This document shows, one piece after another, positions 1 through 12,464 of a DNA stretch of 64,000 nucleotides. The notes beneath the pieces are model-generated. The model did no database searches and was not told the DNA's origin. It was given only the letters and a program-made list of their open reading frames with translations. The stretch comes from Spodoptera frugiperda (Eukaryota; Arthropoda; Insecta; Lepidoptera; Noctuidae). The position numbers and the translations under genes are program-made. The number at the start of each line of letters is the position of its first letter. Within the stretch, counting starts at the first letter, position 1. Location: the NCBI RefSeq assembly GCF_023101765.2, contig NC_064236.1, positions 21,512,571 to 21,576,570 on the forward strand, given 5' to 3'.

Positions 1-151
1 ACCTAATAAACTAACAACACCTGTTAATCTGTTTTAATAAGTGTACTAAGAATTCTAAGAATAGAAGAAAATGCTTCGTATTAACAAAAAGTATGAGTTA
101 TTCTTGATATCCCTTTAAAATTTCCATATACCATTTAAACTTTAAATAGTA

Positions 152-413
152 CTAGCGGACCCGACAGACGTTGTCCTGTCTACACGTCTTTAATTTGAAA
201 ATTTGTCAGATCCAATGTAAAACATTCCAAAATCAACAACTACTAATAAATAAAAAATTAATAAAAAAAACATTGTCCAGCGGACAAAATTGTGAATCTA
301 AACCATTCTCAGATCCCCTTGAACACACACAAAAAATTTCATCAAAATCAGTCCACTCGTTTAAGAGAAGTTCAGTGACATACACACTTACAGAAGAATT
401 ATATATATAAAGA
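152..413 (-). mobile_element. Non-autonomous Helitron, family HelA, copy 1
   Basis: Read on the minus strand, the element opens with TCTTTATATATATA and closes with GGTCCGCTAG followed by T, the TC...CTAG|T structure of Helitrons inserted between A and T. It shares nearly its whole length with 56621-56918 and 57740-57990. It includes a GTCCAGCGGACA palindrome and the GACAGACGTTGTCCTGTC hairpin-like block just inside the 3' end. It has no coding capacity; the short open frame across it (about 171-410, no ATG start) is part of the repeat. The Helitron assignment rests on termini and recurrence; the family name is local. Confidence 0.8.
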
Positions 414-1277
414 TATGAAAATTTGTAAATATAAAACGCGTGTATAAAACTTTACTGTGTATAAGACGATTATGTAGCGAACCAATCACGATATCAAATC
501 AGTATATCTAATAATACTAAAGGATTCTACTTATGACCTACAGTAGTTTATCAATAAGTAAAAAAATTACTAAAAAAACATTGATACACAAACAGTTTTC
601 AAATAAATATACTTACAGTAGAATAACTATTTATTTCGATCCCTCAAATTAAAGAGTTTTCTCTTTTTCTATTCACATAAATTGAGCCTTTCAATTCGCT
701 AAACGACATCGGGCGTACGTTTAAAATTGTATATCAATGACTTCTAATTGAGTTCCATTAACCGTCGACATGGACGTCGCGTACAAAATAAAACATAAGA
801 CAACCGAGCAAATTACCGAGTTAAGCACTACTTAAAATTTCATTCGGCTAACAGGCGTGTTGCATTCGATACCCAGGTAATGGATGACTGTTGTTAACGT
901 AACTCGGTAATCGGTTATTTGTCATACCGATATGTTTGCTCCTTGTTCTAAATATTGGTTAACTAGTTTATAAAGAATTAGAAGTTATTCATCAACGACA
1001 TTGTTGTTTAACGTAAATATGACGTGACAAAATGATCTTAATGGGTTTTTAGACCGATAAAACTAGGACAACTGTTCGTGTACAAATATAGGTAAAACGT
1101 ATAGTGTACAACTTTTATAGATTTCTAACCTTATAATTTTGCAATAAAGTTTAAATTTGACAGACTATCAGTTTGATGTGCTGTATCCTGCAAGAAACGT
1201 CGTATTACAAAACCCAATGACTGTGTTTTAACCCAATTACACCATACATTATTTATTAGTGCACTACGTACAGGTAT
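414..1277. other. AT-rich spacer, nothing recognised
   Basis: No open reading frame of note, no tRNA-like box pair and no long inverted repeat were seen. It separates a Helitron from the TIR element at 1278. Confidence 0.5.
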
Positions 1278-2012
1278 AGGGGAAGGTTGCGCTCATTGGA
1301 CCAGGTCTTTCATTGGACCACCACTCTATTTCCAAAACTATGCAAGTTAGCAGTACCTAAACTTAACGGAACGGGTCCGCGAGGGCTCAGTAGCACCCCC
1401 CTCTTACCTCGGTGACGCTGCGATGCTTGGCGAGGAAGCACGTGTGTCGTTGTGTTTGCGGCGGTCAAAATCTAATTATTTCGCTCAGGACAATTTGATG
1501 TAAGTATTGTAGTATTCATATTTATTTTGGTACTATGTTGAGAAATGTTAGACAATTTAATAGTGATTCTATGAATGTTGTCTTGAACATCTAATCATGA
1601 CCATTTATTTATTATAATCTAAAAAACTAACTAAGTCTAAAACTATACTGTTTTTGATTGTCGTATGTGTATTGTTTGTCTCTACTCGTATGTCATAGTT
1701 TTACAATATTGTTTATTATAATTAGTTGCCTTGATTGGACCTTTAGAACAAATATCTCGAAGTCCGTTGATGGCAACCTGGTGGTTCATTGAAGGTGCCC
1801 ATGGTCCAAAGAAGGCAACAGTCCAAAATTTTGTTTTTTTCATTTATATTGAAAAGTATAAGCCCGAATTGATAATGCGTTTGATTATTATAAATAAAGG
1901 TCCTATTTTATCAAAATAATGGTCATCAATCAAAACTGGTTTAATTTTAACACATAGTTTTCGCGATTTGAGGTCGTAAAGTTAAGTGGTCCGTTTATAG
2001 CAACCTTCCCCT
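1278..2012. mobile_element. TIR-bounded DNA element (735 bp), superfamily unknown
   Basis: The left end AGGGGAAGGTTGC is exactly inverted at the right end (GCAACCTTCCCCT, 2000-2012). Just inside the ends are several copies of a TTGGACC/GGTCCAA subterminal motif: CATTGGACCAGG and CATTGGACCACC near 1300-1320, TTGATTGGACC near 1731, ATGGTCCAAAG near 1800, AGTGGTCCG near 1985. Short TIRs plus dense subterminal motifs fit a DNA transposon whose transposase binds the subterminal motif. The interior has only a 62-codon open frame (1731-1919, non-ATG start) with no recognisable domain, so it is probably non-autonomous. No convincing target-site duplication could be fixed; the flanks are TAT and ATT. 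Confidence 0.6.
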
Positions 2013-4688
2013 ATTAATTTTGTTCCAATTGACTGTACGTAGAAATAATTGTTGGAAATTACCAGTTTGACGAAAGGACTTTTGGATATTTGAATAGATA
2101 CTTGAAAATTTATTAAGCTACGTTCGTTCGTTTCTTGGGCAGCTAATGTTTAAGTAGAGTTGGTACTTCTACTTGAATAAATGTTTAGTCAATTCCTGTT
2201 TGTGTTATGGTGTCTACGTAGATACATTTTTTGGAACAATACTTTATGTGGATCCCGTGTTTTGTGCTGTTATCAGTAGTAAGTGAACATTTGTAATTCA
2301 TTTTCAAAGCTAACAAAGCATGCTATAATAATTGACGTCAGAATCAGTTGGTAAAATTTTAAATTAGAAATAAGTCAAAGCATTTATTTCAATTAATCCC
2401 AAATTAGGCACTTTTGAAAAATAGTTGTCAATATTTTTATAATACGGTCAAATCCGTCGATCGGTACGGAAGTTATTGAGAATGTCCGTAAAACATTACA
2501 CATGAAAAATGTTCAGGGCTTATGAAATTCTCGCTTCAAAACGAACCATAGTATACACGAATAATGATCAGTTTTTATGTTTACTCATAACTATAGTTCG
2601 TGTTAATAATGTGACCTAATAGACTGCCATGATTGATCACTGTGTGTAAAGTTAAGACAATTAATACAAAGCAATTATATCTACCTTCATGATACAAACA
2701 CAGTTATTTATATTTGTTAGGTTTTATTATTATAATATGGTGTTATCTGTATATTATTATACTTCCCACGCAATTTTTCAATTGGAATAGAATGATGATA
2801 GCGCGATATCTTTTCACGTTGTGGTCGTGTTAGTTATTTTCTCCTATTAAAACAGACAAACAATAATTAATTTATATGTGAATCGTTAAATGTGCCTATC
2901 ATCTTATGTTCGGCAGGAATTAAATGTAAGACGTACCATGTCAACTATCTTAATACTAGTTTTAATATATCAGTATATCTTAATATTTTAAACTGGATTT
3001 TAAGCATAGAATTCCATTTTCTTATCTACGGACGTTCCCTAGCAACAGAACGAAGACGTGGCTTAGAGTGTAGTATATAATAAATAGGCAAAATGGGTCT
3101 AGTTATATTTGTATATAGAATACAAAGGTTTTATTCTCAATCAAGTGAAAGTATGAATAGTGCGAAATATGACCATCTACTTTGAGTGACATCTTCCTCC
3201 AGTACGAAGCCCTTAAATAATTAATACCCAGCCCTTTGCCTCGGCTGTTTAATGGCGTGACTAAATAAGGGAGGGCCGACCCTCCTCCCGCAACCCTCCG
3301 CTGAAAACTTTTAATACTGAAACGTTTGTTTTAGGGCAAATTTGAGTGCAGGTCATAAAAACAGTAAAATATGGTTTTTGCTAAATATAGCTTTGAGGCT
3401 TTGGGATAGATATTGAGAATTGAGATTTATCTATAGTGTGGTTAGAGAGCTTACCTATTTGCGTAGACTAATTGAAAGGCTTTGAATAGTTGTGTGTTCA
3501 GTCTGAACTGTGTTGTCGATACTATCATGGCACAGTTATTACATTATATTTATTATATTATTACTTTATTATATAGAACTTATAAAACCGTAAGCAAACG
3601 ACGCGTTTAGCTTTAAAAATATAATACAATAGTACCCGCCGGTGGACGTACGTCATATAAAATACCTAATTCCGTCGTCAAAGGAGCCCATTACCTGAAC
3701 GACATCTGCGATTTTTCACACGAAACAAAAAACAGGTATCTCACGAAACTCATTCTACAATTACAGAAACATAATAGTCTCGGAGAATTCAATCTGACAC
3801 GACAGAATGAGCCTTAAATTCTACGGACTTTAAGACAGACAGAGATGGAAAGACTTAAGCTGTTGAAATCCAATATGAGCGAAGGAGACGACTATAAGAT
3901 TATGATAATGATAAAAATGCCCGATGAGGGTGGTGGTACTTACGACCAATTTAAAGATATGTATTTAATGTTTGAAGCGGAGTTTTCGGGAGGGGTTTAA
4001 GAGGGATTTGAATTGATAATTGGGGTGCACTCTATCGCTTCGGTTTTTAGGGATTTTCCTATTCGCGTGTCGAGTGAGAACTTAGTTAAGCTTTTAGTCA
4101 GTAACGAAGGGTTATTTTTCGAATTCCGTGTGTAGAGGCATCCGGCGTGCTTAGTACATCGTGTTTCACATGGACGAGTTTTATACCTCGCTTCGCTTTG
4201 ACTAGGAACTATAAAAACCTGTATTTTCACTTAAAATCTTTAGTGTCACTTTGCTATTTGGAAACTGTGATAGGACTTACGACTTTTGTACGGAGTAGGT
4301 TGTAAACTGAAGGGTTCGTATGTATACATAGTTACCTATACACGCATATAGCAGTGATATACCAGTACATAAATGTAAGCAATAAAAAGCACCACCGATA
4401 TACGACAGCATGTACAAAACCCATTCCAATGTCCTGTTTACTGGAGCAAGCATTTACTGAAATCAAACGCATACAGCGTTGTACGGTGTACATATCTATT
4501 ATACCATCCCCGGTTAATGCGAGCGGGTAATCAGCAGGGAAGCTATAACAATAACGGTTAATGAGTTTCATTAGAGACGCGCCATTCACTCCGCGATATA
4601 GTCGTGGTTTCTGCGGATAAAGCTTGCCACTCTCGTCGCGTGAAAATGTAATTATTTTGAGTATAGAGTTATTTTAGTCGCACCGATG
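2013..4688. other. Intergenic, nothing recognised
   Basis: AT-rich DNA with short open frames below 90 codons on both strands, none with a recognisable motif or splice context. A C/G-rich patch at about 3230-3300 shows no repeat partner in the window. Confidence 0.4.
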
Positions 4689-4985
4689 TCATGGTGGCCC
4701 GGTGGTTTAAGACGCCTGCTTCTTATGTATGTGAGTACGGGTTCGAAATCTACCAACAGCAAGTACCAATGTGGTTTTTTCTGAGTATTGTACTTAAGAT
4801 TATTAAGACACCACTGACAAACGGTGAAGGAAACATCGTGAGGAAACCTGGGCTTATAATGTCTAATTGTAAGTTTGATATCGCAAACCTGCTGAGCAAG
4901 CGTGGTAGTTAATGCTCAAACCTTCTCCGTGTGAGAAGAGGCCTTTGATCAGCAGATTATAGACTGATGATATGATGTTTTGTTT
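4689..4985 (+). mobile_element. tRNA-derived SINE, family SINE-a, copy 1
   Basis: The 5' head has a pol III A-box-like GTGGCCCGGTGGTTTAAG and a B-box GGGTTCGAAATC about 40 bp later. The body includes AACGGTGAAGGAAACATCGT and CTTCTCCGTGTGAGAAGAGG, which recur at 21480-21755, 27895-28060 and 49108-49255. This is a tRNA-headed SINE, not a tRNA gene, because the head does not fold into a full cloverleaf and the tail is shared between copies. The 73-codon frame at 4691-4912 is incidental. Confidence 0.8.
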
Positions 4986-5823
4986 GCGAGCATCGCATTT
5001 TGATTAAATTACTCATGTTACATAAATGGTGCTATTTTTTGAGTAGAGTAAAAAGGACAGCTAGCTACGGTTTATAAGATTGAAAATGCTTGAAAAATAA
5101 ATAATCATTCGACACAAAAATACACTAATTACAATCGTTACATTTAATCATATTTTGTATTATTTCATATGGCTGAGAGAATATATCAATAAGATGAAAA
5201 TCATGGTATTAAGGAGGGGTCCGATGTGGCCGCTGAATATTTGATGCGACTGCTCTCAGCTATGAATTACGGGACGAGTTGATATTGTTACTCACTCTCC
5301 GACTGCACCTCCGAACTAAATTTAATTAAAGTTATATTCGCTATTATGAGATCCACATAGCTTCGAAAACAATAAATATATCCAACCATATCGAGAAACT
5401 CTTTTGATGTTTTTTGTTTTAAATTGACTGAACTAAATAATGCTCTCTTTTTCTGCTAATCTAAGTTATTGTCGTAAGTACCATACTCATATAAAAACTC
5501 ATTACATACTCATTATAAAAAATTGTTCAAGAAATCTGACATGTTATATGTAGGTACATTGTTTTAATGCATTTTTATAGTTTCCATCGGGTATTGTCAT
5601 CATTTAGTAAGTAGTTGTTAGTCTACTTACATAAAACAATTGTTCAATCAAGTTTATTACGTCGCTCATAACAAACTTTTTAATCAGTTATTGCAAAAAT
5701 TGCTACTTACTAAAAATTATTATGGAAATACATAATTTGCGAGTGGTTACGATAAGCAGGTATACAATAAAAATTATTTATTCAGTTTGCAAATCCAATT
5801 TATTATAGTATACCTCACGTAAA

Positions 5824-5877
5824 AAATCATAAAACATGGTTAAACGTATATTACGTTTAGCCATGTTTTTATGATTT
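5824..5877. repeat. Long hairpin, 25-bp arms
   Basis: The left arm (5824-5848) and right arm (5852-5877) are reverse complements with one mismatch and one single-base gap; the loop is 3 bases. The core is ACATGGTTAAACGTA on the left and its near-complement on the right. Such compact palindromes in insect genomes are usually foldback MITE remnants. No second copy was seen in the window. Confidence 0.75.
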
Positions 5878-6510
5878 AACAACAGTGATGTTATTTTTCT
5901 TTGATTAGGCCTGTCTTGATATTGCTATAACCACAACATGTCTTTTCATTACATCTTGATATTCGGATAATAAACCTATTGTTTTCCGATCAACAGCTAC
6001 ACCTACAACTAAGAAACATCAGCCACCTTAAAATCAATAACAAAACAAATACAATCCTCAAAGCAAATCCAATGCAATTTCCTCCAATCCCAAATTGCTA
6101 CTAATCGACTTTTAGTCGCATAATCGTCGATCGTAGAGTGAGTGTCCCGCTTTATTACACGAGCACGTTACATTAGTGGTTGGCTGTAACGGTTAATGTA
6201 ACTGTAATAGTTATTGTCAATATATGGTCTGGTTATATGTTCCCCCCTAGTGTACTACTTATAGTGGCGTACTGATAGTTTGTTTCTTTCTAGGTACGCT
6301 GACCGTATTATTAGACACACTTTTGTCTTTAGTTCAATTTGTATGAGATGAATAATACATTTAGATGAGTTTATTCACTTTTATTATAACTTTCGTGAGA
6401 CATACTAAATTCATTATTATGTTATCGTCTTACACACGTAACTGTTTGACGAGGAACTCGACTGGTTTCAAGCCATGCTAGAAGCTCATATTCATAAGCA
6501 GCGCGATTCC

Positions 6511-6548
6511 GCGACACACGACGCGACAATTGTCGTGTCGTGTGTCGC
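6511..6548. repeat. Loopless 38-bp GC-rich palindrome
   Basis: GCGACACACGACGCGACAA is followed immediately by its reverse complement with a single mismatch (C/T), giving two 19-bp arms with no spacer. The CACACGAC/GTCGTGTG content is CpG-rich and contrasts with the AT-rich surroundings. Confidence 0.8.
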
Positions 6549-6780
6549 GTGTTCCACTGGCGTCTAGAGTTTTGCGCCCAAACTAGTCGAGGTCCTTGTC
6601 AAACGGTTATCTATGTACGTGAGTAAGCCGATAACATAATAATTAGTTTATTCACTGTTTATATACCTAAGTAAATGGGGGTGGGAGGGAAGTTAGTCAT
6701 GAAATGTATAACAGGCTCAAAGTTTAATTAAAATTAAGATTTTTTGCTGGAGTTTCATCTCAATGATCATTTTATAGCAA

Positions 6781-7604
6781 TCTATATATATAAAACTCTT
6801 CCATTACTGAGTGACTGACAGACAACGCACAGTCGAAACTACTGGTCGTAGACAGCTGACATTTGGAATGTAGGTTCCTTGGGATATGAAAAGGGGTAAA
6901 AACGTTTCTATGAAAAATCTTATTCCTTGGGTTTATAAACTTGAAACTTGGCATGAACACGTACATAGGCAAGTAAATATGTTTGACATTATAAGTTTTT
7001 TCAAACTACCCTCCAATCGTGATTTAGGGGTGCGATTGGGTGACTGATTTATTAACGCACAGCCGAAACCGCTCGGTATAGGAGTCTGAGATTTTGAACA
7101 GAGGTTCCTTTAGTAACATAAGTGAGCACTAAGAAGGGATTTTTGAAATGTCAACCCCCAAGGGGGGAAACGGGATAAACTGAGCCGGGGCTGCGGGAAA
7201 GTTCTAACGAGATACCGTGGCCCCGGAACGCAAAGGGCAACTGAAGGAACGAGGTGGGTTTTAGTCAGTAAAAGTCTGACACTCCCTTCCGTTCCACCCA
7301 GAGCGGGAGAGGTCATTTGATGATTTCCCATCCTTAAAAAAAAGACTTTGTATGACAACTTTCAGTCGTCTCTTTAACATACATAATAACATACATAATT
7401 ATGTACATACATGCATAACATTAATAACATCACGCCTTTAAATCCCTGAGTAATCACCTACATCATCCCTGAGTAACACAGGCTATATTTAATTCCAGTT
7501 GTAACAAGATTTCAGCCTGTGGAAGAAAAAGCCCTGTCGAGATCATTAAAAAACGCTATATATAACCGAATTACACGTGGGCGAAGCCGCGGGCGGAAAG
7601 CTAG
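6781..7604 (+). mobile_element. Helitron, 824 bp, carrying a nested LINE 3' end
   Basis: The element starts TCTATATATATAAAACTCTT directly after an A and ends GAAGCCGCGGGCGGAAAG-CTAG directly before a T, matching the A|TC...CTAG|T arrangement. A GC-rich hairpin-forming CCGCGGGCGG lies about 10 bp before CTAG, as expected for a Helitron 3' end. Body text such as AAGGGATTTTTGAAATGTCA followed by a run of C is typical of short lepidopteran Helitrons. It is interrupted at 7182-7343 by an R1-type LINE tail. No Rep/helicase sequence was found, so it is non-autonomous. Confidence 0.8.
7182..7343 (+). mobile_element. 5'-truncated R1-like LINE 3' end (R1-tail), nested in Helitron
   Basis: The sequence from GAGCCGGGGC through TTTTAGTCAGTAAAAGTCTG and ACACTCCCTTCC to a short A-run aligns with the 3' untranslated end of the better preserved element at 38892-39478. 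It lies inside the Helitron at 6781-7604, so it inserted later than that Helitron. No clear target-site duplication. Confidence 0.7.
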
Positions 7605-8943
7605 TAAATTCTATAATCGCATAACGTTTGTAAATTTTGCGATATTTCCTTTGAGTTAACTGAAAACAAAATGGTATATTGTTTACATTATTTTTGGCAT
7701 TAGCTGCTGACGTGACGTTGACTTTCGTGTCGTCTGTCATTCACCTCGCGTCTTCACTGAAAAATTTTTGTAAAGAAGTTTACTTCTCCTTTTCCAAACT
7801 GTTTCCTCTTTTCTGGGTCTCCTCGTGAATACTTGGACTTGATTCACTGCTGATCCTCTGGTTCATCTGTGTCCTGGCGCTGCAGACCTTCTACACGTCG
7901 GACAACGGAATCTACATCGCAAACGAACCTCTTTCGTCGACTTCATGACCGTTGTCGCAGGCCGTTTTTCATATACATGGGAGCCTACTCTAATTCAACG
8001 AACGAACGAACGAAAAAACTTCGCAGATTGCATGCTACAACTCTATTTAATGCTATCGTGAACGAACTATCGTGAACAAAAATGAACGAATGAAATGAAG
8101 ATAAATAAATAGGTTTTGATATGAAATTAAAAATAAAACGTTATTTCAAGTATTTTTATTAGTAAATCAATAAAACCTACGGCCGAAGATTAAACGAAAC
8201 TTCGCATTCGAGAACCGGAGTAGCCCTACTGGAATCTGACTGTAAATATGTCGAAAAAACAAATTACTGATACGAGTCTTGATGATTGCTACTACAGGAG
8301 ATTCTCGGGTTCTTCAACCAACAAGCTACGACACAACTAGCATTGAAAGTCCTCTTAAATTACACGACGAACAGTGTATCTAACGAAACTAGAAGACTTC
8401 TCACTGTTCTCCACTTTGTTCTTCAAAAGCCTAGTGGACTGCCCTAAGCCTGAGGTGCGTGGTGTTTTCGTTTATCAACCCAATATCTGACTAAGAGGAC
8501 AATATCCTTAATAAATGTTACTATTTGTATTGCTTGTTAGGGACGTTTTCCTTTGTCTTAAGTAGAAACTGCAGGCTTCCTATTTAAAATGTTTACTTGC
8601 GTGTTGGCTTCTTCTCTCTCTCTCTTTCATCTTAGGGTTGCTTTGCCCTTGGCCGGGGTAACAAGACAACTTATATAAGGTTTACATAGGTACTTTTACG
8701 ATCACACGCCAAACAAAATCCTTTAAACAAACCCAAACCGTTTTACAAACCCATTATTTAAACACACACTCATCAAAAATAAAATAAAACAACTACCAAA
8801 AAACATTCACTAAATAAAAAAGTAAAAACATATAAAACCTCTTTCTGTTTATTGACATTGACATCGAATGAACCCGTCAATGGTTTCAATTAAATACGTG
8901 CTTTATTGACACCACTATATAAACGCAGCTGGGTAGTTTCCTA
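7605..8943. other. Intergenic, weakly structured
   Basis: A stretch at about 7745-8090 is less AT-rich and ends with a run of GAACGAAC repeats. Its short open frame (7869-8075, non-ATG start) has no recognisable motif. The remainder to 8943 shows no gene or repeat partner that could be identified. Confidence 0.35.
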
Positions 8944-9200
8944 GGTCAAAAATAAATTATTTTCACGTTTCAATATATTAAAATATCCCAAAATAATCGT
9001 ACTTTCATTCATTCATTTTACGATATACTTATTTATTAATTTTTTCTAGCTAATTTTAAAGAAGTAAGTATACTATTTGTCGCAAAAAACTATGACGTCA
9101 TAAGTTGCGATCTCCTACAAAATTCATAGAAAAGTAACGTTTTTGATATTTCGATAAAAGTATTGAATTTGACTAGTAGTGAACTACCGTACTGCGAAAC
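8944..9200 (+). repeat. Interspersed repeat Rep-T, copy 1 (diverged)
   Basis: It starts GGTCAAAAATAAATTATTTT, has a central TATGACGTCATAAG and ends AGTATTGAATTTGACTAGTA. The same order of blocks occurs at 17625-17868 (same strand) and 61365-61580 (opposite strand). There is no coding capacity and no tRNA box. The family is delimited only by comparing the three copies. Confidence 0.75.
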
Positions 9201-9955
9201 TGTTACTTTGCATCACGAACGTTAAAAATATATGAAGTTCACGTATAAAGTATTATATAAATATTATTCAGCTTGTATACAAATCAATTTCCTTAAAAAT
9301 CTTAGGATGTGAATCTCATGTCGGTAAGACATAATCATAATATTTGGTGGTGTATAAATCAGTGTTGGTGTATAAATAAATGTAAGGATTTGTAAAAATT
9401 TACGATATTTTTCTGGCGATATAAATTTAATATAAGCTCTTTAATATATTGTCTGCCACAGACGGCTGGTAAATGTATGTTTTGGGAATAAAACAATGAG
9501 TAATTCTTAATCGTTTACATCAGTCAAAACCTGACATATCATAATTCATTTATGTTGGTATCATATGGGAACAATTAAGTAACTAATTAGACAAATATTT
9601 ACCAATTCACAAAGTCTATGTTTTACGTTTTACACTCATTTTGATTCCCAATTTTATACTAAACACAAGCTGAAAACAAATTAACGATCGTGTTCAATCG
9701 TGTCAAACAATTGAATGACGCAAGCGGTGACGGCGCGGGTGGCGGGGTTGCCGACTGCTCTCGAGTACGAGACGACAAGCCCAACACGTTAATGCTTCTT
9801 TCAACATTAGTGTTTTTGATGTAAACCCTATTTACCAAGTTAATGGTGGTTAAAGTTCGAATCACATAATGGCATGGATTTAATCAATAATAATCAAAAT
9901 ATATTTAATCAATAGGTATGTGTTGGTTACCTTAATCTTAAAATTAATTAAGTGT
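9201..9955. other. Intergenic, nothing recognised
   Basis: AT-rich, with a short CpG-richer patch near 9710-9790. No repeat partner or coding signal was identified. Confidence 0.35.
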
Positions 9956-10125
9956 GGGGTTGCCAAGCTTCGGTCCCCGATTCTCAAACATTCCTTAAAT
10001 TCCTACCCCCAAAAGGCCGGCAACGCACTTGTGACGCCTCTAGTGTTTCGAGTGTCCATGGGCGGCGGCGATTGTTTACCATCAAGATTTCTTCTGCTAG
10101 TTTACACGCTTACACCATAAAATTA
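9956..10125 (+). mobile_element. LINE-m 3' end fragment
   Basis: Contains CCTTAAATTCCTACCCCCAA, AAGGCCGGCAACGCACTTGT, GACGCCTCTAGTGTTTC and GTGTCCATGGGCGGCGGCGA in order, matching 30970-31080 almost base for base. This is a well-known type of lepidopteran interspersed repeat, interpreted as the 3' end of a non-LTR retrotransposon. The coding part is absent. Confidence 0.75.
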
Positions 10126-11528
10126 CCGTAGTTGGTGCTTGCTTGTCGGTGCTAACATACATATTTAAAGCCACATCTTATTTCCTAATTTCTTGTGAAA
10201 TTTTCAAGTGAGTTGAGAAGTTTGTACAATTCTTCAGATAACCGAAAAAACCTTAAACCGAATCCAAGAACGAAGCAAACTAAAACTTCAATGTTAGTCA
10301 CATAAGTACCTACATTTTCAAGTTGAAAGCTATAATATCACTACTTAAGTCTGTCTATCCAAAAACTAAAGACCTTAATAATTAATGTATCAACACACAA
10401 AACATTGCACGGCGCAGTATAAATACAAACAAGTGATAACCGGATAGAATCCAGAAATTTTGTTTACGCCATTCAAGTATTGGCTTCGATCAGTACGTGA
10501 ACCAAAGAATTATTATCGCCGCCGAGGGACAGACAGAATAAAATCATTATACCATACAGGTAATACCTAGTTGTTACTGACGTGTCATTTGAATTATATA
10601 TTTCACACCTACAAAGTCCGTATCGGCTACAAACGCTCATATATTTATATGAGTTAATACCAAGAAAAATACTGGACAAAAGTTTCGTTGTACAATAGTA
10701 TTAGCAAATATTGTCACAGTTTAAGAACTGAGTACGGCGAGTAGTATAAAAAACAAAACAACAGAGGCGACGCGACGCTCGCGTACGACGCTACAGTAAG
10801 TCTAAAGCCACTTCAGTCAGGTCCCCGAATGTACACGTCACTGCCTGCAAACTCTCCGCAAACCCCGTCCATTGTAAAAGGTTCCAACATCGGAGATTAT
10901 TTTTTACATTCAACAGAAACACAACAAATATTTGTCAAAGACTAAAAAACACGTATAATCCCATGAAAAGCTCTGAAAAAATCACGTTCCTCTAGCATAA
11001 CTAGGAGAAACAAGAGTAAGTTCGGCGCATGAAGCAATACACTGCTTTTGGGCGGGTACGATCGATAGAAGGCGTGGCTTGGGACGCTGCGTGCTTCATC
11101 TGCGCTACCAGCTATAATTGATTGACACAAACGGACTGACATTCAGACGCAACGTTCGGCTTTTTATTGTAGGAGCCACTGGATTTAATTTCTACGCAGT
11201 TTTTTAGGGTTAGTACCTGGACAGGTGTGTAGTCGTTTTGATTTATTGTATTTTTGTTTTTGTGATCCAATTGAATGTTTGTATTTGTGTAATATTCGTT
11301 TCTTAAATATTGTTTAATTGTAAATTTGTTATGATGTGTAATTGTTTTTACTCTGTCGTAGTGGATTATTTTTCTTATTAAATAAAAAGTCTTTTATAAA
11401 CTACTTGTTGACGGTTTCATAAATTTATTTTCATAAACCTACAGCAGAACATGTGAAAAAATTTAAATAACTTGAATTGGTTCCCAATAAATAATACACA
11501 AATAAATAATAGAATAATAAATAAACAC
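10126..11528. other. Intergenic, nothing recognised
   Basis: Short open frames only (below 70 codons). A stretch around 10730-10870 is slightly GC-richer but carries no identifiable motif. Confidence 0.35.
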
Positions 11529-11697
11529 GGAGTTTCTTGCTCGTTCTTCTCCATAGGAATCTACACTTTGGAACGAGCAAATAGCTTCACTAGAGGACTG
11601 ACCGACAGACTGATGTTATTAATATTATATTTGCTTTGACGTTCAAAAGTGCCTTCCTGGTCTAATTGAAATAAATAATTTTGACTTTGACTTTGAC
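11529..11697 (+). mobile_element. LINE-j 3' end with TTTGAC tail
   Basis: Runs from GGAGTTTCTTGCTCGTTCTT to AATTGAAATAAATAATTTTG and the terminal repeats of TTTGAC. It matches 27034-27180, where the same tail follows a decayed reverse-transcriptase-ORF C-terminus. It is therefore a severely 5'-truncated copy of that LINE. The GAACGAGCAA block pairs with TTGCTCGTTC upstream as a small stem. Confidence 0.8.
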
Positions 11698-12254
11698 AGT
11701 AAAAAAAATAATTGACTTAACATCAGGTCTTATGTTTATATTCAAACGGCCTATTACCTACTTCGCCTAGTGCATCGAACTTGGGCCTCAAGCTAACCAG
11801 ACGCACTCACTACCATTCGACCTTCTAAAATCTCACCTAAATATTTTATAAGCCTTTCCTAATCACCCAATACCTAAAATAATAGATGAGTATACACTGT
11901 TTCATGGTCAACTTATTAGGCAATGTAACTTGTCATATAAGTTTTTAAACTGACATGGTCACTAACACTATTATTAGAACTTATGAATAAACATGGTAAA
12001 TATCCCGTCATAACTTGTCGCCTTCCATTGTCTCTTCTGCTGGGATTTCATTACGTGTACAACGTTGTCGAGCGGCAATGTAAACTTAAGTATATTCAAG
12101 CAGTCGTTTGGCTCGCGACAGTGCCTGTCTACGGTCGCTAGTAAATGTTTATTCTGAACCAAATTTAAATGGAGACACTTATTCTATATATTTTGAGTTC
12201 AGGTAGTTACCACTAATGGGATATTAGCGTGGAGATTATGGCAAATCTATACTA
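11698..12254. other. Intergenic, nothing recognised
   Basis: No repeat or gene signal beyond sub-70-codon open frames. Confidence 0.35.
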
Positions 12255-12464
12255 TCTATACTAATATTATAAAGCTGAAGAGTTTGTTTGTTTGATTGTT
12301 TGTTTGTTTGTTTGAACGCGCTAATCTCAGGAACTACTGGTCCGATTTAAATAATTATTTTTGTGTTGGATAGCGCATTTATCGAGGAAGGTTATAGGCT
12401 AAAATATCACGCTACGATTAATAGGAACCGAGCAAAGCGGGTGAAACCGCGCGGAAGTAGCTAG
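12255..12464 (+). mobile_element. Short Helitron, family HelB, full-length copy (210 bp)
   Basis: Starts TCTATACTAATATTATAAAG after A and ends ACCGCGCGGAAGTAG-CTAG before T. Internal landmarks are a (GTTT)n run, GAACGCGCTAATCTCAGGAA, GGTCCGATTTAAATAATTAT and ATTTATCGAGGAAGG. Other copies are at 18857-19052, 33567-33664 (5' part) and 48652-48869, and the same 5' end opens the larger element at 39530. Non-coding. Confidence 0.9.

Larger units (their letters stand above)
4986..6780. other. Intergenic with two isolated palindromes
   Basis: No gene recognised. It holds the inverted repeats listed separately at 5824-5877 and 6511-6548. The rest is AT-rich single-copy-looking sequence. Confidence 0.4.

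Noticed and set aside
4689..4760. tRNA gene at the head of SINE-a (also SINE-b at 34807 and SINE-c at 21931, 54704, 60330)
   Set aside because: A and B boxes are present but cloverleaf stems are incomplete, and the same head is followed by a shared non-tRNA body at several loci, which defines SINEs.
11680..11697. TTTGAC repeats as telomeric repeats
   Set aside because: Insect telomeres are TTAGG; this hexamer occurs as the LINE-j tail at two loci.
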